Source: Chloroflexota bacterium
Lineage (GTDB): Bacteria; Chloroflexota; Anaerolineae; Aggregatilineales; Phototrophicaceae
DNA: 64,000 nt
Direction: 5' to 3'
Assembly (NCBI GenBank): GCA_026708115.1
Contig: JAPOVL010000013.1
Location: 248,001 to 312,000 of the forward strand
In this document: piece by piece, positions 51,512-61,330 of the stretch
Numbering within the stretch: the stretch's first letter is position 1
Layout: the number at the start of each line of letters is the position of its first letter
Program-made: the position numbers and the translations under genes
Notes under the pieces: generated by a model
The model's input: the letters and a program-made list of their open reading frames with translations, nothing else
What the model was told of the DNA's origin: nothing
Databases searched by the model: none

Positions 51512-52000
51512 TTAGATCTCCCGCACCCAGAATTGAGCGCTGCGTAACAGCCTGCTGCCACCACCTCTTCTATGCCTCCACTTTAATTTGAAGGTGTGAG
51601 AACCAACACTCAAACCCTGAACGAGGCGAGTAAAGGCCACAGGCATGCCAGCCCCTGTAACTCGAATACCGGTGACACCATAGGTGTTTCCTTGCAGATT
51701 TCCATCGACACTAACGTCAAAATACGTATCAACGTCATTACCTGTGGTGCGATTAAGGAAACCGTGAAAATGAACCAGTACATCTCCACCTGTGGTGACA
51801 ATCGTCAGGTTCAGATTGTTGCTATCAACGTCAGCAAATGCGCCCCTTTCTCCTGTAGTATCCTGCGTCGTTGTGTAAGTCGCGATCGGCTTTGCCGAAG
51901 GCCCTTGCAGAGTTGCCAGATTCTCGCCGATCGCGTTCATATCTTCAGCGGTTACCAGTTCCCCATTGCTCCAATCAGTTTTTGGTGTCGTCCAAGCCAT
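51512..52000 (-). CDS. Tail-fibre-like jelly-roll protein, paralog 1
   Basis: 162 residues from the ATG at 52000 (GGAGGGC before it). MAWTTPKTDWSNGELVTAED at the start, then NLNLTIVTTGGDVLVHFHG, FTRLVQGLSVGSHTFKLKW and SAQFWVREI. It is the first gene after the kinase and spacer, so it may be the first gene of the structural transcript. Confidence 0.75.
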   Translation of the reverse strand: MAWTTPKTDWSNGELVTAEDMNAIGENLATLQGPSAKPIATYTTTQDTTGERGAFADVDSNNLNLTIVTTGGDVLVHFHGFLNRTTGNDVDTYFDVSVDGNLQGNTYGVTGIRVTGAGMPVAFTRLVQGLSVGSHTFKLKWRHRRGGGSRLLRSAQFWVREI

Positions 52001-52480
52001 GGTATGCCCTCCTTCCTTCGACTTCTGTCGCTATCTCGCATATATGGACTTGCCCTGCTAAACATCAAGCACTTTGTGAAACTGTCCTGTGTACTTTGCC
52101 CTGTCACAAGCCAATCCATAGGACACAAGCGCGTCCTCCCGCATTTTGAAATCAGTCCTCAGCAATCTCTCAATGATCTTCTTCCTCTCGCTTCTAGTTT
52201 GATGATATGCGCTAATAATAGCACGTTTGTGCTAATAAAGCGCGACTTTTTAGTCGCCTTTTGTAAATCGAACGGAGTTCTTTCTATTTTCACACCTTTT
52301 ATGAATGATTTAAGTCAGTCCTGCGACCCTCCATTCTAATAAACCGCGCCGCTCATGCGACGAGAAGGCTCATTATTTTGCGTGGGCGCGACATTCCTGA
52401 GACTTTTTCGCCGGTTACGCGCCGAGCGGCTGAAATACAAACAATACCTGGTAGCGCATCTTTTGTTTCTCGGAGGTTTC
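52001..52480. other. 480-base spacer with leader element and an inverted repeat
   Basis: Contains a leader element at 52057-52124 (TGCTAAACATCAAGCACTTT; TTTGCCCTGTCACAAGCC) and an AT-rich part. At 52240-52257 GCGACT-tttt-AGTCGC is a perfect small hairpin, with a weak T-run on the plus side, possibly a terminator for the kinase gene or a regulatory site. I see no gene here. Confidence 0.5.
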
Positions 52481-55400
52481 CTAGGCCAGGGTGATGCTCC
52501 AGGAAGATACACCAAGTACGACGCCGCCGTCTTTGACGAAGATGACCGGCACCACTTCCGCGTCGGGCGCGACAAAGGGAATGCCCGCTCCAATCTGCGA
52601 ATCATTGAAATAGGCGAAGATGATACCCGTGAGAGGATCGCGGTCTAGGCGCAAGCGCGCGATAACGGCGTTAACCGAGCGTTGGCTGACGAAATCCGCT
52701 TGGTTATTGGCATAAAGCGCGAGGTTGATCACGTTGGGGCCGATGGCCTGCACTTGAATCCCGGCGTTTTCTCCCCCGCTCGTGCTTTGGAACAGGATGC
52801 CAAAGTATACGTCTTCGCCGCTGACTACAGCCGGGTTGAAGCTGCGCAGCGTAAGATCGGCTTCTATGCGGCTGATCCGTCGTGGCGCTTGGTTGCCGTA
52901 CTGGCTGTCGAGCAAATGCGGCGGCGGAAAATGGAAAGCGGTTTCGCCGTCCGTCTGGCTAGCGATACCGAGCCGCCAGGACCCCTCTTGCGACGAGAAG
53001 CGGTCTTCGTTCCAGAAGGGCGAGGCGAGCGAACCGCGGTATAGATCGAGCAGGTTTTGAGCGCCACGAAGCCCTTCAGGCGGCAAAGGGGGCGTGGGAG
53101 TCAAGGTAGGCAAGGGCGTCTGCGTGGGCAGAGGCGTGGCGGTCGGCAGATCTGTCGCCGTAGGCTCCGGTATGTCGGTGGGCTTCGGCGCCTCAGTTTT
53201 GGCTGGCGCGACATCGTTCTGCTTCTCAAGGTTTTCGTCGCTACCCGGCGCGTCCTGTGGATCCAAGTCCGCCAGCGCTTCCCCTGTATCAGCTTCCGCT
53301 TCGTCCGATTCATTTGTGCCGTTCTCTTCGTCGGCTATATCTATCGCCGCTTGAGCAACGATGGTAACCGCCGGCACGGTTTTGGTTGGCAAAGCGGTGT
53401 CGGTGGGGTTTGGGGCTATGTTGGCCAAGAGACTCTCGAGATTGCCATTGGCGGACAGTGAAATCAAGCCGCCGACAACGAGCACGATGCCTACAAGAGC
53501 GGCCATGTTGAAGAGCAAGCGGCTCATGCCAGCGCGCTTGCCATTGCTTGTGGCGGCGGGCAGATCCGCGAGTGCCGGTTCCACCTCGGCGACGGTCTCT
53601 GACGGAGCTTCATCATCCGCGTCGAGCAAGGTCTCGATCTCAGCTTCGGGGTCTTCGGGCGAGCTTTCGACCAGGCGATACCAATGGCGGAAGAGAGCAT
53701 AAGCCGGATTGCGTTCGATAAACAGCGCTTTGAACAATTCGTTCATGTCGTCGAGCTTTTGGCTGCGGCGCATGTTGCTGGTGTAGACGTCCAGGAATTG
53801 CTCGTAGGTGTCGCGCCAGGACAGCATGGTTTGCGCATGTGGCTGCCCCAGCAACTCGTCTGCCAATTTCGCCTGGGTGTGGATGACCTCTCGTATCGTC
53901 GCTTGTGGTACGTCGGATTGGCGGTCTATATCCTGCAGCAAGCCACGTCGTTTGACGCTCAACTCCGCTAGCGCCTTCTGCAACTCCATCATCCAGTCGC
54001 GATAGCCAGTTAGCGCAATGTTCGCGTTGGACTCGGTTTCGGTGATGGCGCGCAGCACACCCTCAATCTTGCTGCCCGCTGCACGGAACTCGGCGTTTGC
54101 CCAATCCTGTACCGCCGCTTCCAGCGTTCGCAGACTGTGAACGCCGGGCGCCAGCAAACGCTCCTGCGGGTTTTCTTCAAGTTGCTTAACGATCTCGTCG
54201 ATTTGGTCGAGCGCCTGTTTGTCGTTTACGGAATCAAGCAGGCTCTGTGCCTCCAGCAATGCTTGGCGCCGCTCTATGAATTCATCCAATTTGCGCATGA
54301 CGGGTTGACGATCTTCCGACCCGGGCAAGGCGCGGTCGGCCGCCGCCCGCCAGAATCGCGCGTCTTCTATGATGCCATCATGGGCGTCCAGGACGCCACA
54401 AAGCACATATTGAGCGAAGAGTATGCGCAGCGACGCGGTATTGCTATTGCCGAAGGCTTGTACGAGACCCTGGCCCATCGCTTTGAGATAGGTGTCAGTA
54501 CTGGGCATTTGGCTGGCGAAGTCGCCAATAGCTTGGTCTTCTTCTTCTGTGTAGAGGTGTTCGATATCCAGCAGCGCCTTCTGCGTACGGCTTTCGCTTT
54601 CGACGCCGTTGCGTTCGACCCATTCACGCAAGACATGGGACAATCTAAATAGACGGTCGGCGATCGCTTGCTCGTTGTCGCTGCGCGCGATTTCTTTCGC
54701 TTGCTGGCCGAGGCGTTCCGAATCTGCCAACTGTCCATTGTCAAAGGCCGCCCATCCATCGGCCAGCGTCCGCCCCAGGTGGCCAGGAATGGAATGGCGT
54801 TCCACATAACTGGCGCCTTCTATCACGCTATAAAGCTGATTAAACCAACTGGAAAGCGTCGGGCTGATGGTAGAGACCGATTTCGCGGCTGTGGTCAAGA
54901 CATTAAGCGCTTCGTTCTTGTTGCCGGCGACGATGATGTTTTGATAGCATTGCCAGGCTGCTTGGGCAGCTTGGATGTTTTCTAACATTTCGCTCAGCAT
55001 TTTGTCGAAGAGATGTTCGGAGAAGGGCGCGAGTTCGTCGTGTTTTTCCTCCAACCATTTGGACAAATCGGAACCATCAACTGCCGGTACAAAGGTTTGA
55101 CTGGTTTGAAGGATCTCATAAAGGTGGCTGAGTGAATCCTCGATCTGGTCCCAAACCGGATTAGGCGGATCAATGGCGCGGCTGGCATCGAGAGCAGTGA
55201 GCGCATCGCGCGGGTTGTTCGCGGCTTGCTTGCCGATGACGTGCATATTGTCCGCAAGCGCCATGGCGGCGTTGAGAGCGCGAGTCAGCGCATTAAGCGG
55301 CAGACGGCGTTCGGAGAATTCGTGCTGCAGGCTGAGCGTTTGCAGCTTGGAGCTAAGCGAACTGATGCTCTCGACCACCTCGCCATAGACATCGCGCAAT

Positions 55401-56842
55401 CGAGAAGCGCTGGGTTTGTCCATTTCCTCGGTCTGATCCAGGATACGAACGATGCCTCGTAATATGGCCGTTAACTCCTCTACCGGGATGCCCTCGGCGC
55501 CCAGTTGACGAACAGCATTGTCCAGCCGACTAATATTGGGCCGCAACAGCAAGATGTCGGAAAAGCGCGCGGAAATCCGCTCCGCCAATTGCCACTGCAA
55601 CTCGCGGGTGCTGATAGCGCCCGGGCGGTCGACCATTAGCACATTCGCTGCTTTATCGGGCTTGTACTCGAAGAGCAACATGGTGCTTTCCGGGATGGCG
55701 GCTGGAATCTCGTCCAGTTGCGTATCGATCAAAAGCATGCACCAGTCCAGCAGAAGATGCACAATGCCGGAGGTTTTGGTTCCAGTGCGCTCGCGCATGT
55801 CGTTGAGCAGCTCCGCCGCGCGGGACCAGTTGCCATTGCCCATGTATATTTTTACGGCATCCAGATCGGCAGAGACCTCCAGATCGCGCAGGCGGTCAAC
55901 AATGTTCGAGTGGGTGGAGCGGGCGACCGGATAGGCGGGGTTTTGACGAATTGCCGATTCAAGTTGGTTTTGTAGCGTAAGCAGTTCATTGCGGCTGAGA
56001 TTGGAGTTTTTGAGCCTGGTAATGGTACGGGATACGATCGCGTTGCGAACGTGTTCCAAGGGAGTGCGGTAGCGCGACAGGTCGGCGTTTATCGCTTTCA
56101 ACGACGTATAGCGAAAGCGAACGTTGGGATGTACGGCTTTGCTGACGATTTCTTGTAGGCGCTGGTTGACATTTTGGGCGTCTTGATGAAAATCCACCCT
56201 GAAATCGTACCCGGCATCGCGCGGGACATCTACCCGGTGTCCACCAGACAAGATGAAATACAGTAACTCTCCGACTTGGTAAATATCGGTCTGGCGGCTG
56301 ATACCTTGCGAAGTTGCTTCATCGCCCTCAAGGAAAACCGCATTGCCCCAATCAATTACCTTAAGCGTATAGTTTTCTCGATTCCAAAAGAGATGCTTGG
56401 CATCGACATCGTTATAGACGATGTCTTTATCGTGCGCGGCTTGCAACAAGTGGACGAGTCGGTCGACAATTTCCAGCATTTCCAGTTCGGGCAAGCGCTC
56501 GTTTTGCGCGGCAAGCCGGACGACTTCGTCGGCGACGATAATGCCTTCCGCGCGTTCCATGACGATGTATTGGTGCGGGATGCCCCCAACGAAAAATTGT
56601 CCGCTGCCGACCAGCTCAGTTAAAGTTGGATGGCCGGCGAGGCGGGATAGTGCTTCGCGTTCGTTGACGATGCTGACTTCTTGGCCGGCGCGGATGGGTG
56701 GCGCGTCGTTGGGCGCGGGGCGTTTAATTACTACGGGACGATCGTCAGTCGCTGTGTCCACCGCGCGCAAAGTCTCGCCGGAGCGTCCGCGCGGATAAAT
56801 GAAATTGTAGCGGTAACGGTTGTCGAATAGGCTGTCCGCCAT
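52481..56842 (-). CDS. Giant transmembrane Ser/Thr-type protein kinase
   Basis: 1453 residues. The kinase domain (about 10-270) has K40 (VVIKRP), an acidic helix with E61/E63, D145 in the catalytic loop (YNDVDAKHLFW) and DWG in place of DFG (164-166). It therefore keeps the main catalytic residues, though the loop departs from HRD. A helical region of about 800 residues follows, then a membrane span (about 1106-1133), an acidic and Thr/Pro-rich linker, and an extracytoplasmic beta-sandwich domain (about 1270-1453). It could sense an external ligand and phosphorylate cytoplasmic targets. It is on the same strand as the tail-like block, 480 bases upstream of it. Confidence 0.85.
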   Translation of the reverse strand: MADSLFDNRYRYNFIYPRGRSGETLRAVDTATDDRPVVIKRPAPNDAPPIRAGQEVSIVNEREALSRLAGHPTLTELVGSGQFFVGGIPHQYIVMERAEGIIVADEVVRLAAQNERLPELEMLEIVDRLVHLLQAAHDKDIVYNDVDAKHLFWNRENYTLKVIDWGNAVFLEGDEATSQGISRQTDIYQVGELLYFILSGGHRVDVPRDAGYDFRVDFHQDAQNVNQRLQEIVSKAVHPNVRFRYTSLKAINADLSRYRTPLEHVRNAIVSRTITRLKNSNLSRNELLTLQNQLESAIRQNPAYPVARSTHSNIVDRLRDLEVSADLDAVKIYMGNGNWSRAAELLNDMRERTGTKTSGIVHLLLDWCMLLIDTQLDEIPAAIPESTMLLFEYKPDKAANVLMVDRPGAISTRELQWQLAERISARFSDILLLRPNISRLDNAVRQLGAEGIPVEELTAILRGIVRILDQTEEMDKPSASRLRDVYGEVVESISSLSSKLQTLSLQHEFSERRLPLNALTRALNAAMALADNMHVIGKQAANNPRDALTALDASRAIDPPNPVWDQIEDSLSHLYEILQTSQTFVPAVDGSDLSKWLEEKHDELAPFSEHLFDKMLSEMLENIQAAQAAWQCYQNIIVAGNKNEALNVLTTAAKSVSTISPTLSSWFNQLYSVIEGASYVERHSIPGHLGRTLADGWAAFDNGQLADSERLGQQAKEIARSDNEQAIADRLFRLSHVLREWVERNGVESESRTQKALLDIEHLYTEEEDQAIGDFASQMPSTDTYLKAMGQGLVQAFGNSNTASLRILFAQYVLCGVLDAHDGIIEDARFWRAAADRALPGSEDRQPVMRKLDEFIERRQALLEAQSLLDSVNDKQALDQIDEIVKQLEENPQERLLAPGVHSLRTLEAAVQDWANAEFRAAGSKIEGVLRAITETESNANIALTGYRDWMMELQKALAELSVKRRGLLQDIDRQSDVPQATIREVIHTQAKLADELLGQPHAQTMLSWRDTYEQFLDVYTSNMRRSQKLDDMNELFKALFIERNPAYALFRHWYRLVESSPEDPEAEIETLLDADDEAPSETVAEVEPALADLPAATSNGKRAGMSRLLFNMAALVGIVLVVGGLISLSANGNLESLLANIAPNPTDTALPTKTVPAVTIVAQAAIDIADEENGTNESDEAEADTGEALADLDPQDAPGSDENLEKQNDVAPAKTEAPKPTDIPEPTATDLPTATPLPTQTPLPTLTPTPPLPPEGLRGAQNLLDLYRGSLASPFWNEDRFSSQEGSWRLGIASQTDGETAFHFPPPHLLDSQYGNQAPRRISRIEADLTLRSFNPAVVSGEDVYFGILFQSTSGGENAGIQVQAIGPNVINLALYANNQADFVSQRSVNAVIARLRLDRDPLTGIIFAYFNDSQIGAGIPFVAPDAEVVPVIFVKDGGVVLGVSSWSITLA

Positions 56843-57187
56843 GAGTCTGTTCCAAACAGTCAGACTAATTCAGCCAGAAACTCGCTCCATGACTTGGCTC
56901 TCGTTGCTGGATGGTGAGATTGGCATGTCGAGAAATGATGAATTCCTGGGACGTGTTTCGTTGCAAAATCGCCTGCTGCAGTTGGTCGAACGTCTTTCAT
57001 TGTATGCCGATTCTGAAGGCGCGCAAGGGATATAGCCCCTGTTTTTTGGGATATAATGACAGAAACTTGGGATATCTATGTGGCAGTTCCTCTGGCTGGC
57101 GCATATTAACGCGCCTGTGTATAACAAACAGTCGTTGCTTCAATTGGAGCAGCGCAGCAGCTTAAGACGGAGTTCCGAATCTATCCG
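56843..57187. other. 345-base divergent spacer
   Basis: Separates the kinase (minus) from the flippase fusion (plus). A TATAAT is at 57052-57057 on the plus strand with no clear -35, leaving a leader of about 125 bases. Nothing else is recognised. Confidence 0.45.
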
Positions 57188-60100
57188 ATGACAAGGGACC
57201 TGTGGCGCCGCATCCTTCCGGATCTGAGCCTGATCGTATTTTTGTTGGTATTTCCGCTGTTGATGTTCCATCAGCAAACTTTGGGCGACCGTACGCTGCT
57301 GCCAACCGAGAATCTCTATCAGTTCCAGCCCTACGCCGCCTACCGCGAAGTCGTCGGCGCGCCCAACGTCCCGCACAACCACTTGATCTCGGACATGCTG
57401 CTGCAGAATTACCAGTGGAAGTCATTCATCCGGCAGCAGATCTCTCAAGGGGAAATCCCCCTTTGGAACCCGCATCTCTTTGCCGGTATACCTTTCTGGG
57501 CGGCGGGGCAGCATTCCGCTTTGTACCCTCTCAGCATCATTTATTATCTGCTGCCCTTGAGCAGCGCCTACGGCTGGTTCATCGTGCTCAGTCTTTGGCT
57601 GGCTGGGATGTTCATGGCCGGTTACTTGAGGAGTTTGGGCAGCAATCGCTTCGGCGCGGCGCTAGCGGGCGCGGTCTATCAGTTGTCGGGATTCATGATC
57701 GTGAGCGCGCTCTTCCCGATGGTAGTGGCAGCCGCAGCCTGGCTGCCACTGGCTCTTTGGATGGTCGAGAACATCCTGCGTGGCCGCGCCTTGTGGATCT
57801 TCCGCGGTACCGCCATTCCCTGGGTTGTGATTGGGGCGGTCGCGATTGCCTGTAATATCCTCGCCGGGCACATTGAAGTTTCCATTTATACGATGATGAC
57901 CACGGCAGTTTATGCGGGCTTGCGCCTGCTCTACGAGGCTGCCAGGCGCTGGCGCTCCAATGGCGCGATGCCTTATCGCTGGGGGCTGAAGAGCGCCATC
58001 TGGTTGCTTTTGATCGTGCTGCTGGGGACCGGCCTGGCCGGCGTGCAGTTGGCGCCCTTGGTCGAATTCGCGGGGACGAATTGGCGCGCCGAGCGCGACA
58101 GCATCGAAGCGGTACTTAACTTTGCGCACAAGCCGCGCGATTTCTTACAGTTTCTGTTGCCTAACTTTTACGGCAATCCCACCCACCATAGCTATGTCGA
58201 TGTATTCACCAGGGAACACATCAGCGATTTGAGCAATGCCGCCGGGCAATCCATTGATTACATCGACTGGGGCATCAAGAATTATGTGGAAGGCGCGCTT
58301 TATTTGGGCGTATTGCCTTTGCTGCTGGCGGCATATGCCTTATTCGCTGGCATGAGACGTTGGCAATTCGCCGGAATCGTTATCGCTTTGGCATTGATCG
58401 CTTTGATGGCCTTGTCATTCATGTTCGGCGCGCCTACCTACGCCTTTGTGTTTAATCTTCCAGGCATGAATCAGCTGAATTCACCTTTTCGATGGGTTTA
58501 CATACTGACTGCGGCAGTTGCGGCCATGTCGGGAATCGGGCTCCATCTTTTGGCAGAGCGGCGGCGCAAATTGTTCCCGATTGGCGTCCTGGGGCTGCTG
58601 ATCTTGGCGCTTGGCGGCGCTCTTGTGGGCGCAGCGGTCTACAGTTACTACAACTTCGAACAATTGCAGCCGCTTTTTGACAGGGCCGTCGCAGAATTGA
58701 CAGGAGCTGACAGGGCGTTTGCTGATGGACGCATGTTTTACAGCTATCAGCTTCCGCAGTTCATCGTGCTGGCGGCGCTCTTGCTTTCCAGCGGCGTGAT
58801 ATTCCTCTGGGCCGCACGTTGGCGATCACGCGTCTGGATGGCTCTGGCCTTGGTGATATCTGCCATCGACTTGTTCATCGCGAGTTACGACTTCAATCCA
58901 GCGAGCGATCCGCTGCTGCTGGAATTCACACCGCCGGCGATAGAGTACTTGCAGGGCCAAGATGGACACTTTCGAATAACGAGCCTGGAAGCTGATCCGG
59001 AGCAGTTGCCCATTCTTAGTCCCAATATGGTTATGAGCTATGGCCTGAATGACGTGCGCGGCTATGAAAGCATCATTCCCGCCAGGTATGTGGCGACCAT
59101 GCGCGCCCTGCAGCCACAGCGATTTTTGGACCACAATCGCATATCACCGGTCTATACCTTGCCGGATTGGAATCATGCCGGCGGATATGAAGCTGTGCTT
59201 GCAGCGGATCTCTTCAATTTGCTTAATATCCGCTATGTTTTGACCCCGCGCGACTGGCAAAGCCCCCCGGCTGGTTGGAAGACCGTTTACGCCGACGCAG
59301 CGGTAACCATTTGGGAGAACCAGTCTTTTATGCCGCGGGCCTTCGCAGTTGCCAAAGACGATTGGGATCCGCGCTGGCTTGCCGAACCGGGCGGGGGCTT
59401 CAGATTCGGCGAATTCGCCAATACCGCTTCCACCTTGCATATCGCCAAATATCAGCCGGCATCAATCTCCCGCGATACCGCGCGTGAAAAATTCGCTGAC
59501 GTAAGCCTTGATGAAGCGAGTTGGCTCGTTATCAGCGAGAGTTATGCCCCGGGCTGGCGCGCCTTTGCCCGCCCCTGGGGAAGTGGAGAATCGGCCGAGT
59601 ATGGATTGGCGGTGCGCTTGGTGCTGGCGAACTTCCAGGGCGTGGAATTGTCGCCGGGACACTGGACGGTGAGGCTGGTATACAGCCCGGCCAGCGTGCA
59701 TCTGGGTATGTTTGCCTCGACGATCTGCGTCGTTTTGACCGTGCTATTATTCGGCGCCTGGTTTTGGCGAGCTTATATTGGCATGAATACCGAGGGTTCG
59801 TCGAGCGTGGCCAAAGTCGCGCGGAATAGCCTGGCGCCAATCATTCTCAACTTGTTCAACCGCGGTATCGATATGGCTTTTGCCATAGTCATGTACAGGC
59901 TGTTGCAACCGTTTGAGATTGGCATTTACAGCTTTGCGGTGGTCTTGTTCGTCTGGTTCGACATTTTCACGAATTTTGGCCTGGATCTGTTTCTGATCCG
60001 CGAAGCCTCTCAGCGCAAGAGCCGCGCCGGACATTATTTCTACAATACGTCGTTCTTTCGGCTGTTTTTGAGTCTTGCCGGCGTACCGCTGTTGGCTGGC

Positions 60101-61282
60101 GCACTGCTGCTCTGGCAAAGCTCCGGAGTGGAGACCATTAAGGCGGATGGTCTGACCGCGATCGGCTTGCTATACCTGGGATTGTTCCCCGCCAGCTTGT
60201 CCAAAGGCATGACCTCGCTCTTCTATGCTAATGAACAGGCGGAAAAGCCGGCGGCCATCGCCACCATTACCACCGTCAACAAGGCGATCTTTGGCGTGAT
60301 TGCGCTCTTGCTGGGTCACGGCATCGTTGGCTTGGCGGCAGTCAGCATCTTAAACAATTTCTTGACGCTGCTGGTACTGGTATGGGCGGGACGGCGCTTG
60401 ATCGGCAAAATCACTCAACGACTGCCCGATCGCAAATTGGTCGGCGAAATGGTCGGCGAAAGCTTTCCCTTGATGCTCAATCACTTCCTGGCCACTATCT
60501 TTTTCCAGATCGACATCGTCATATTGCAAGCGATCAAAGGCGCGGAAACCGTCGCCCAATACAGCACAGCTTATAAGTGGCTGCTGGCTATCAACATCGT
60601 CCCGGCTTTTTTCACACAGGCGCTCTTCCCGGTGATGTCGCGTCAGGCAAAAGAAAACCTCGCGGCATTAACGCGCAGTTGCACCTTTGGCATCAAATTG
60701 CTATTCGCCATTACTTTGCCCCTGGCCATGATATTCACTGTATTGGCTGAACCATTGACCTTGATCCTGGGCGGCGCCCGGTATGTGCCGGATGGCGCGA
60801 TCGCATTGCAATTGATGATCTGGAGCATTCCTTTCGGCTGGATGAACAGTTTGATGCAGTACGTGCTGGTCGCGCTGGGGCGGCAGCGACTGATCACGCG
60901 CGCCTTTGGGGTCGCGGTCATATTCAACATCGCCGCCAATATGATATTCATCCCGCAATACGGCTTTCAGGCAGCGGCCATCGCTACCATCGCTTCCGAA
61001 GTGGTTCTGTTCCTGCCATTCATTTATCTGGTGCGCGGATCGCTGCGGGGGGTGCGGGTGGTCAGTTTGCTGTGGCGTCCCCTAGTGGCATTCGCGGTCA
61101 TGTTCTTGGTGTTGACGGTATTCGGTCAAGGCGTACTCGTCTTGGCGATTGCAACGCTTGTGTACGCGTTGATACTCATCATCTTGCGCCCTTTGGATGC
61201 CGAAGAAGGCGCGGCGCTGCTTGCGCTGATGCCCGAGGGCATGCGCGGATTCCGGTTAGCGCGCTGGCTTGGCGGGACATAA
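57188..61282 (+). CDS. Fusion of YfhO-like membrane protein and Wzx-like oligosaccharide flippase
   Basis: 1364 residues in one open frame. Residues 1 to about 850 are YfhO-like: an early loop with LLPTENLYQFQPYAAYREV, about twelve membrane spans, and an extracytoplasmic part ending SYAPGWRAF with a final span near 840-860. YfhO-type proteins are GT-C-like and help glycosylate teichoic acids. Residues from about 865 (SSSVAKVARNSLAPIILNLF) to 1330 are a polysaccharide flippase of the MOP superfamily with about 12-14 spans (IYSFAVVLFVWFDIFTNFGL). Joining a sugar transferase to its flippase in one chain is unusual. A -10-like TATAAT lies at 57052. Confidence 0.85.
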   Translation: MTRDLWRRILPDLSLIVFLLVFPLLMFHQQTLGDRTLLPTENLYQFQPYAAYREVVGAPNVPHNHLISDMLLQNYQWKSFIRQQISQGEIPLWNPHLFAGIPFWAAGQHSALYPLSIIYYLLPLSSAYGWFIVLSLWLAGMFMAGYLRSLGSNRFGAALAGAVYQLSGFMIVSALFPMVVAAAAWLPLALWMVENILRGRALWIFRGTAIPWVVIGAVAIACNILAGHIEVSIYTMMTTAVYAGLRLLYEAARRWRSNGAMPYRWGLKSAIWLLLIVLLGTGLAGVQLAPLVEFAGTNWRAERDSIEAVLNFAHKPRDFLQFLLPNFYGNPTHHSYVDVFTREHISDLSNAAGQSIDYIDWGIKNYVEGALYLGVLPLLLAAYALFAGMRRWQFAGIVIALALIALMALSFMFGAPTYAFVFNLPGMNQLNSPFRWVYILTAAVAAMSGIGLHLLAERRRKLFPIGVLGLLILALGGALVGAAVYSYYNFEQLQPLFDRAVAELTGADRAFADGRMFYSYQLPQFIVLAALLLSSGVIFLWAARWRSRVWMALALVISAIDLFIASYDFNPASDPLLLEFTPPAIEYLQGQDGHFRITSLEADPEQLPILSPNMVMSYGLNDVRGYESIIPARYVATMRALQPQRFLDHNRISPVYTLPDWNHAGGYEAVLAADLFNLLNIRYVLTPRDWQSPPAGWKTVYADAAVTIWENQSFMPRAFAVAKDDWDPRWLAEPGGGFRFGEFANTASTLHIAKYQPASISRDTAREKFADVSLDEASWLVISESYAPGWRAFARPWGSGESAEYGLAVRLVLANFQGVELSPGHWTVRLVYSPASVHLGMFASTICVVLTVLLFGAWFWRAYIGMNTEGSSSVAKVARNSLAPIILNLFNRGIDMAFAIVMYRLLQPFEIGIYSFAVVLFVWFDIFTNFGLDLFLIREASQRKSRAGHYFYNTSFFRLFLSLAGVPLLAGALLLWQSSGVETIKADGLTAIGLLYLGLFPASLSKGMTSLFYANEQAEKPAAIATITTVNKAIFGVIALLLGHGIVGLAAVSILNNFLTLLVLVWAGRRLIGKITQRLPDRKLVGEMVGESFPLMLNHFLATIFFQIDIVILQAIKGAETVAQYSTAYKWLLAINIVPAFFTQALFPVMSRQAKENLAALTRSCTFGIKLLFAITLPLAMIFTVLAEPLTLILGGARYVPDGAIALQLMIWSIPFGWMNSLMQYVLVALGRQRLITRAFGVAVIFNIAANMIFIPQYGFQAAAIATIASEVVLFLPFIYLVRGSLRGVRVVSLLWRPLVAFAVMFLVLTVFGQGVLVLAIATLVYALILIILRPLDAEEGAALLALMPEGMRGFRLARWLGGT

Positions 61283-61330
61283 GCCCGGTTAGAATGCCCA
61301 GGCTATCGCCATTCATTTGCTGATGGCGCC

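Noticed and set aside
36802..52124. Interpretation of the repeated leader elements as integron attC sites
   Set aside because: The conserved part is the loop rather than the two ends, the GTTRRRY and RYYYAAC core pairs are not present, and no integrase gene is seen.
52240..52262. Hairpin GCGACT-tttt-AGTCGC as a definite terminator
   Set aside because: The stem is only six pairs and the T-run is short, so I list it only as a feature of the spacer.
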